Below, piece after piece: positions 60,372 to 64,000 of a stretch of DNA of 64,000 nt (within the stretch, counting starts at the first letter, position 1; each line of letters starts with the position of its first letter). The notes under the pieces are model-generated. The model was given only the letters and a program-made list of their open reading frames with translations, did not search any database and was not told where the DNA came from. The DNA comes from Streptomyces flaveolus. GTDB taxonomy: Bacteria; Actinomycetota; Actinomycetes; Streptomycetales; Streptomycetaceae. Both the position numbers and the translations under genes were made by a program. The stretch covers positions 62,001 to 126,000 of the forward strand of contig NZ_JNWV01000015.1 in the NCBI RefSeq assembly GCF_000716535.1, read 5' to 3'.

Positions 60372-60878
60372 GTGAGTCTGGACTTGAATAACTACGAACT
60401 GCTCTGGCCCACCGGGCTGTTCGTGACCGAGGGCGAGCGCATCCTCCGCGTCACGGGCCGCGCCTGGGAAGAGCAGGCGACGTGGCTGCTGACGGAGGCC
60501 TTCGCCGGTACTACGGCTGTAGCGGACTTCGAGGAAAGGCCCGACCACAACGACGATCCCTTTGCATCCACCGGGGTCTGGGGTAGCAGCCACGCCGGCG
60601 CGCGAGTCGACTGGTTTACTGAACTCGTCAACCGGGCCTCCGAACTCCGGCACGCGGCTGCGCCCAGGCCATACTGGCCGCAGCGACGCGGCAGCGGCCT
60701 GTCCTCTGACGACCGTACGACGCGTGATGCCCGGCAGGACTTCGCCCGGCTCATCGGTGACTTCGCCAGGGACGGCTACCTCGTCGAGGTGTTCGGCGAG
60801 TACTGCGTCGATGACCACGACGACCTTCCCGACGCCCCGGAAGTCATTGAGCGCCGTCTGGGCATACCCGACCTGTGA
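60372..60878 (+). CDS. Hypothetical protein, N-terminal part of a TGA-split frame
   Basis: 168 aa from a GTG, starting MSLDLNNYELLWPTGLFVTEGERILRVTGRAWEEQ. It ends at a TGA (60876-60878) followed by C, and the same frame stays open and coding-like through to 61514. Short repeats of aromatic and acidic residues; an AbiJ-type N-terminal domain is possible but unproven. Confidence 0.6.
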   Translation: MSLDLNNYELLWPTGLFVTEGERILRVTGRAWEEQATWLLTEAFAGTTAVADFEERPDHNDDPFASTGVWGSSHAGARVDWFTELVNRASELRHAAAPRPYWPQRRGSGLSSDDRTTRDARQDFARLIGDFARDGYLVEVFGEYCVDDHDDLPDAPEVIERRLGIPDL

Positions 60879-60929
60879 CCCCTGGCCCCAGAGACGTGGG
60901 ATGAAGACACCTTCTACGGCCTCATCGAG

Positions 60930-61514
60930 GTGTTCCACGACCTGGTCAGCCGCCCCCGCAAGCGATGGTTCCACTCCTACAGCAACTGCGGCTGGCACCA
61001 CTCGGAGTTCCACAATGGTCCCGCACGCATCCTCTACCGGTGGAAGGTCAACAGACTGCTGCGCGAGGCAAGCATCGACTATGAGGTGGCCGCGGAGGGC
61101 GAGGACCTCGGGCGCCTGGTCGCCGTCACCGACGACGCCCGCGGTCATCTAGTGCACCGCGCCCTCGATGACAGCCCGCCCGACATCTGCTCCGGCGTTC
61201 GCCATGCCATCGCCCTCTTCCGGGGCCGCGACGCATCAGCCGACAGCAAGAGGTCGGCGATCTTTAACCTTGCCCGGATTCTGGAGGAACGCCGGGCCCT
61301 GATCAAGGAGCACCTTAAAAAGGACGAAGGCGCCCTGTTCGAGATCGCTAACCGCTTTGACCTGCGTCACCGCCGGGCCGACCAGCAGAGCGACTACGAC
61401 GAAGCATTCCTCGACTGGATCTTCTGGTGGTACCTGGGCACGGTCGAACTGACGAACCGGCTGATTGCATCCCGCGGCGCCGAAACCGAAAGCCGACCCA
61501 CTCCCGGCATGTGA
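60930..61514 (+). CDS. Hypothetical protein, C-terminal part of a TGA-split frame
   Basis: 194 aa if started at GTG 60930. However the sequence PETWDEDTFYGLIEV upstream of it, directly after the TGA, is in frame and looks coding. The region KRWFHSYSNCGWHHSEF...YRWKVNRLL and the helical end (LEERRALIKEHLKKDEGALFEIANRFDLRHRR) suggest one protein of about 380 aa with the preceding gene. Confidence 0.6.
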   Translation: MFHDLVSRPRKRWFHSYSNCGWHHSEFHNGPARILYRWKVNRLLREASIDYEVAAEGEDLGRLVAVTDDARGHLVHRALDDSPPDICSGVRHAIALFRGRDASADSKRSAIFNLARILEERRALIKEHLKKDEGALFEIANRFDLRHRRADQQSDYDEAFLDWIFWWYLGTVELTNRLIASRGAETESRPTPGM

Positions 61515-61543
61515 TGCGCCGCAGCGATGACGGAAGGAGACCC

Positions 61544-61816
61544 GTGCAAGACGTTGAGGTGCACTGCACCAGGTGCGGAAGCGCCGACACCCTGATCGAG
61601 CCAGGACACAGCGAGGTGCAGCAGGGCCGATGTCTGCGATGCGACAAGCACTTCCAGGCAACGCCTTGCCCAATCTGCGGGAGCTACCGCATCGAGGGCA
61701 CCTACGGAATATCCGGGATCCGTTTCACGACACTGCCCCAGACCGTTGAATGCAAGGACTGCCGCAACGAGATCCCCGCCCGCGACCCTGGGCCCGAGGG
61801 ACCATCGGAGCGCTAG
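61544..61816 (+). CDS. Zinc-ribbon protein
   Basis: 90 aa, GTG start after GGAAGGAG. Four CxxC pairs: CTRC, CLRC, CPIC, CKDC, forming two zinc ribbons. Its TAG stop lies inside the CTAG target duplicated by the IS481-type element, so the gene was left intact. Confidence 0.7.
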   Translation: MQDVEVHCTRCGSADTLIEPGHSEVQQGRCLRCDKHFQATPCPICGSYRIEGTYGISGIRFTTLPQTVECKDCRNEIPARDPGPEGPSER

Positions 61817-62886
61817 TTGTTCTGTCCGGGGAGGTTGGGGACGGGTGAGCCAGGTCTCGTCTGAGGAATCTTGAACAGGTGAGGGCCTTCCGGTTCGGTG
61901 TGGATTGCGACGTCTACACCAACCAGAAAGGCCCTCGTGGTCCACCGTAATGCACCCCTGACTGAGACCGGCCGTCTGCGTCTGGCCCTCTGCGTGGTCG
62001 AGGACCGTTGGCCCCTGCGCCGGGCCGCGGAACGCTTCCAGGTTTCACCCACCACGGCCCAGCGGTGGGCTGAGCGCTACCGGCAGTCCGGCGAGGCGGG
62101 CATGAGCGACCGCTGCAGCCGCCCGCGCACCAGCCCGCACCGGACCCCGACCCGCACCGAACGCCGGATTATCAAGGTCCGCGTCCTGCGCCGCTGGGGA
62201 CCGGCCCGCATCGCACACCTGCTGCACCTGGTGCCCTCGACCGTGCACCGGGTACTGACCCGCTTCGGCCTGGCCCGCCTCACGCATCTGGACCGGGCCA
62301 CCGGCCGGGTAATACGCCGCTACGAACGCGCCAAGCCGGGCGAGCTGGTCCACGTCGACATCAAGAAGCTCGGCAATATCCCCGACGGCGGCGGTCACAA
62401 GGTCCTCGGCCGGCAAGCGGGCCGAAAGACCCGCGCCAACGCCGGCTACAGCTACCTGCACACCGCCGTCGACGACCACTCCCGCCTCGCCTACAGCGAG
62501 ATCCACACGGACGAGAAGAAAGAGACCGCCACCGGCTTCTGGACCCGGGCCCAGGCGTTCTTCGCCCAGGCCGGAGTCACCGTCGAGCGGGTGCTGACCG
62601 ACAACGGCGCCTGCTACCGCTCACGCGACTGGCGCGAGCTGCTGGCAGCGGCCCAGATCGCCCACAAGCGGACCCGTCCCTACCGGCCCCAGACGAACGG
62701 CAAGGTCGAACGCTTCAACCGCACCCTGCTCGACGAGTGGGCCTACGCCCGCCCCTACCGCTCCGAACAGGAACGACGTGAAGCCTTCCCAGGCTGGCTG
62801 CACACCTACAATCACCACCGCGGACACACCGCGCTGAAGGGCCAGCCACCCGCAAGCCGCGTCCCCAACCTCCCAGGGCAATACAG
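61817..62886 (+). mobile_element. IS481-family insertion sequence, apparently complete
   Basis: 1070 bp bounded by direct CTAG repeats (61813-61816 and 62887-62890), the preferred IS481-type target. Terminal inverted repeats of 27 bp: left starts TTGTTCTGTCCGGGGAGG; the right end reversed is CTGTATTGCCCTGGGAGG, ending with the shared GGGAGGTTGGGGACG. One transposase gene fills it. Confidence 0.85.
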
Positions 62887-62890
62887 CTAG
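61937..62890 (+). CDS. IS481-family transposase
   Basis: 317 aa from the GTG at 61937. N-terminal HTH pair (WPLRRAAERFQVSPTTAQRWAERYRQ), then the rve integrase core with DDE: D in HVDIKKLG and AVDDHSRLAY, D in VLTDNGACYRS, E in TNGKVERFNRTLLDEW. The last residue's codon and the TAG stop lie at the right end and target repeat. Confidence 0.9.
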   Translation: MVHRNAPLTETGRLRLALCVVEDRWPLRRAAERFQVSPTTAQRWAERYRQSGEAGMSDRCSRPRTSPHRTPTRTERRIIKVRVLRRWGPARIAHLLHLVPSTVHRVLTRFGLARLTHLDRATGRVIRRYERAKPGELVHVDIKKLGNIPDGGGHKVLGRQAGRKTRANAGYSYLHTAVDDHSRLAYSEIHTDEKKETATGFWTRAQAFFAQAGVTVERVLTDNGACYRSRDWRELLAAAQIAHKRTRPYRPQTNGKVERFNRTLLDEWAYARPYRSEQERREAFPGWLHTYNHHRGHTALKGQPPASRVPNLPGQYS

Positions 62891-63363
62891 TCCTCACCGC
62901 AGAAGCCGTGGTCGAACCCCGCGAGCACGCAGTCGAGTTCGGCCGCCGCACTGCACAGAGAGCACAACTGGGTGCCGGGGCGCTCCGCGGCGTCCAGCGC
63001 CTTGCCCAGGGCCAGCACCGGCGCCCCGGCGGGCGCTTCCTCGCAGTCGACGACATGGATGATGCTGCGACCGCGCTCCAGCTACTGCAGCACCCAGCCC
63101 GACGGCTGGCGCGGCCCGAGGATCTCGCGCTCCGCCGGCGATGCGGGCAGCCGGGTCGTGGGAACGTCGTCGTAGGAAACGCCAGGCACGGGCTCCACCC
63201 GGCCTTCAGGCCTGTTCTGCCAGGCCGGGACGGCCACCTTGTACAGCCAGGCTTCCGGAACTTGCTGGCGCTCCTGGAGACGGCCAGTGACCTCCTGGCC
63301 GCCAGGCAGGAGGACCCGCACGGGCACCGGGGCCTGGTCAGGGGGCGGAGGAGACGTCGACAT
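62887..63363 (-). pseudogene. DUF6233-like gene with an in-frame TAG
   Basis: ATG 63363 starts MSTSPPPPDQAPVPVRVLLPGG and runs to a TAG at 63082-63084 after SGWVLQ. The frame then continues with LERGRSIIHVVDCEEAPAG...PGTQLCSLCSAAAELDCVL to a second TAG at 62887, the CTAG copy at the IS end. Together 158 codons, resembling short Streptomyces proteins (DUF6233-like, from memory). Either a nonsense mutation or a sequencing error. Confidence 0.65.
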
Positions 63364-63450
63364 GCCTCCACCGTACATACCGCCGCCAGCAGCACCCGCC
63401 ATGAATGACCGCGGACTCTGTCCACAGGGGAGACGGCCGAGGCTGCGGCC

Positions 63451-64000
63451 ATGACGATCAACGACTCGCAGCCGGCCCCGCGCCGCGGCAAGGTCCTGGA
63501 GGCCCTCGCACGGGCGGAGCGGAAGGTGTTCACCCGGCCCGCGCCGAAATCCGCGAAGGCTCAGGTGCAATTCCTTCTCACGCGGGCGAAGGGGTCGACG
63601 CAGGCCCTGGCGGAGCGCTTGGGTGTCTCGCGCCGCACGGTGGAGCGCTACCGCGCCGGGACGCTGACGACCCCGCAGAAGCGCCTCCGGGCCGCCCTGG
63701 TGGAGGAGACGGAATCCGAGTGGCAGCCGCAGGTCAGAGCACAGGCACGGCACCAGGCGGCCACCTCCAGCGGCATGATGGTGGATGTCACCGCGTACTT
63801 CGGATTCACCTGCACGGGCAGCTCGGACGACGGCCGCGAGCGCACCATCACCACGGCGATCTCGCCCCACTACGCGAAGCAGATCCTCGAACTCCAGGAG
63901 GCCGGTGCGACGGAGGAAGACCTGCATCCGATCGTCGCTGAGGCCATCACCGAGTCGTATTTCACGGAATGGGGCACCCGTGCCGCTGGCCTGCGCGCGG
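63451..64000 (+). CDS. Second terminal-protein-like (Tpg) gene, 3' end beyond window
   Basis: 183 codons open to the window edge, from ATG 63451. VFTRPAPKSAKAQVQFLL, the HTH ALAERLGVSRRTVERYRAG, EWQPQVRAQARHQAATSSGMMVDVTAYFGF and LELQEAGATEEDLHPIVAEAITESYF follow Tpg along its whole length. It is diverged from the tpg at 57881 but has no frame break. It could substitute for the damaged copy. Confidence 0.8.
   Translation, partial: MTINDSQPAPRRGKVLEALARAERKVFTRPAPKSAKAQVQFLLTRAKGSTQALAERLGVSRRTVERYRAGTLTTPQKRLRAALVEETESEWQPQVRAQARHQAATSSGMMVDVTAYFGFTCTGSSDDGRERTITTAISPHYAKQILELQEAGATEEDLHPIVAEAITESYFTEWGTRAAGLRA

Noticed and set aside
1..64000. tRNA or rRNA genes and plasmid telomere repeats
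   Set aside because: I looked for cloverleaf ends with T-loop GGTTCGAATCC-like sequence, rRNA motifs and terminal palindrome arrays and found none.

Overview
High G+C composition, GTG/TTG starts behind GGAGG-type ribosome binding sites and the protein families present all point to a Streptomyces-like actinomycete. The replicon is most likely a large linear conjugative plasmid, or a plasmid-derived chromosome arm. It carries parA/parB at the left edge, a long plasmid-transfer-type gene run, a Rep-like gene with DciA-type helicase-loader genes, and tap/tpg telomere genes on the right. No tRNA or rRNA gene was seen.

Layout. 1-2.4 kb: end of parA, parB, and four copies of a perfect palindrome (candidate parS), three of them inside the parB reading frame and one in a parB fossil. 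2.5-4 kb: MarR regulator divergent from an esterase. 4.1-33.4 kb: an almost continuous minus-strand run of small plasmid-maintenance and transfer genes (RapZ-C, OB-fold-like, Lsr2-like, ASCH, GGDEF, P-loop kinase, RRQRL protein, FtsK/TraB-like translocase, coiled-coil/DUF2637-like membrane protein, DUF4314, DUF5999, WhiB). It is interrupted at 8.23-14.6 kb by a 6.4-kb element with two tyrosine-recombinase-like proteins and a small HTH protein, inserted inside the GGDEF gene. 33.6-37.7 kb: a ligand-domain-only UTRA protein with a full GntR/UTRA repressor, an HTH-kinase fusion, a nucleotide kinase-like protein and an NAD(P)-binding reductase. 37.8-41.4 kb: structured leader, small ORF, three hairpins with identical loops, and a Rep-like gene.

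41.4-49.3 kb is mosaic: a dciA/tcmP deletion fossil, a CHAT-protease/STAND/TPR protein with a small membrane protein, a gre gene cut by an IS5-like remnant, two type I-E CRISPR-like repeat relics and a RelE/Phd toxin-antitoxin pair. 49.6-54.4 kb: CoiA-like nuclease, intact dciA-like gene, DUF5131 (three-Cys) protein and its partner TcmP. 55-58.4 kb: tap, a small gene and tpg, with apparent single-base frameshifts. 58.5-64 kb: Schlafen-type AlbA_2 protein, a gene pair split by one TGA, an IS481-type element placed exactly on two convergent stop codons, and a second tpg-like gene running off the edge.

How it works together (inference): ParAB/parS for partition, Rep with a DciA loader for internal replication, Tap/Tpg for end patching, the FtsK-like ATPase with the DUF2637-like and other membrane proteins for mycelial DNA transfer, and CHAT-STAND, toxin-antitoxin, AlbA_2 and possibly DUF5131/TcmP as conflict modules. 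All names rest on reading motifs by eye; no database search was run.
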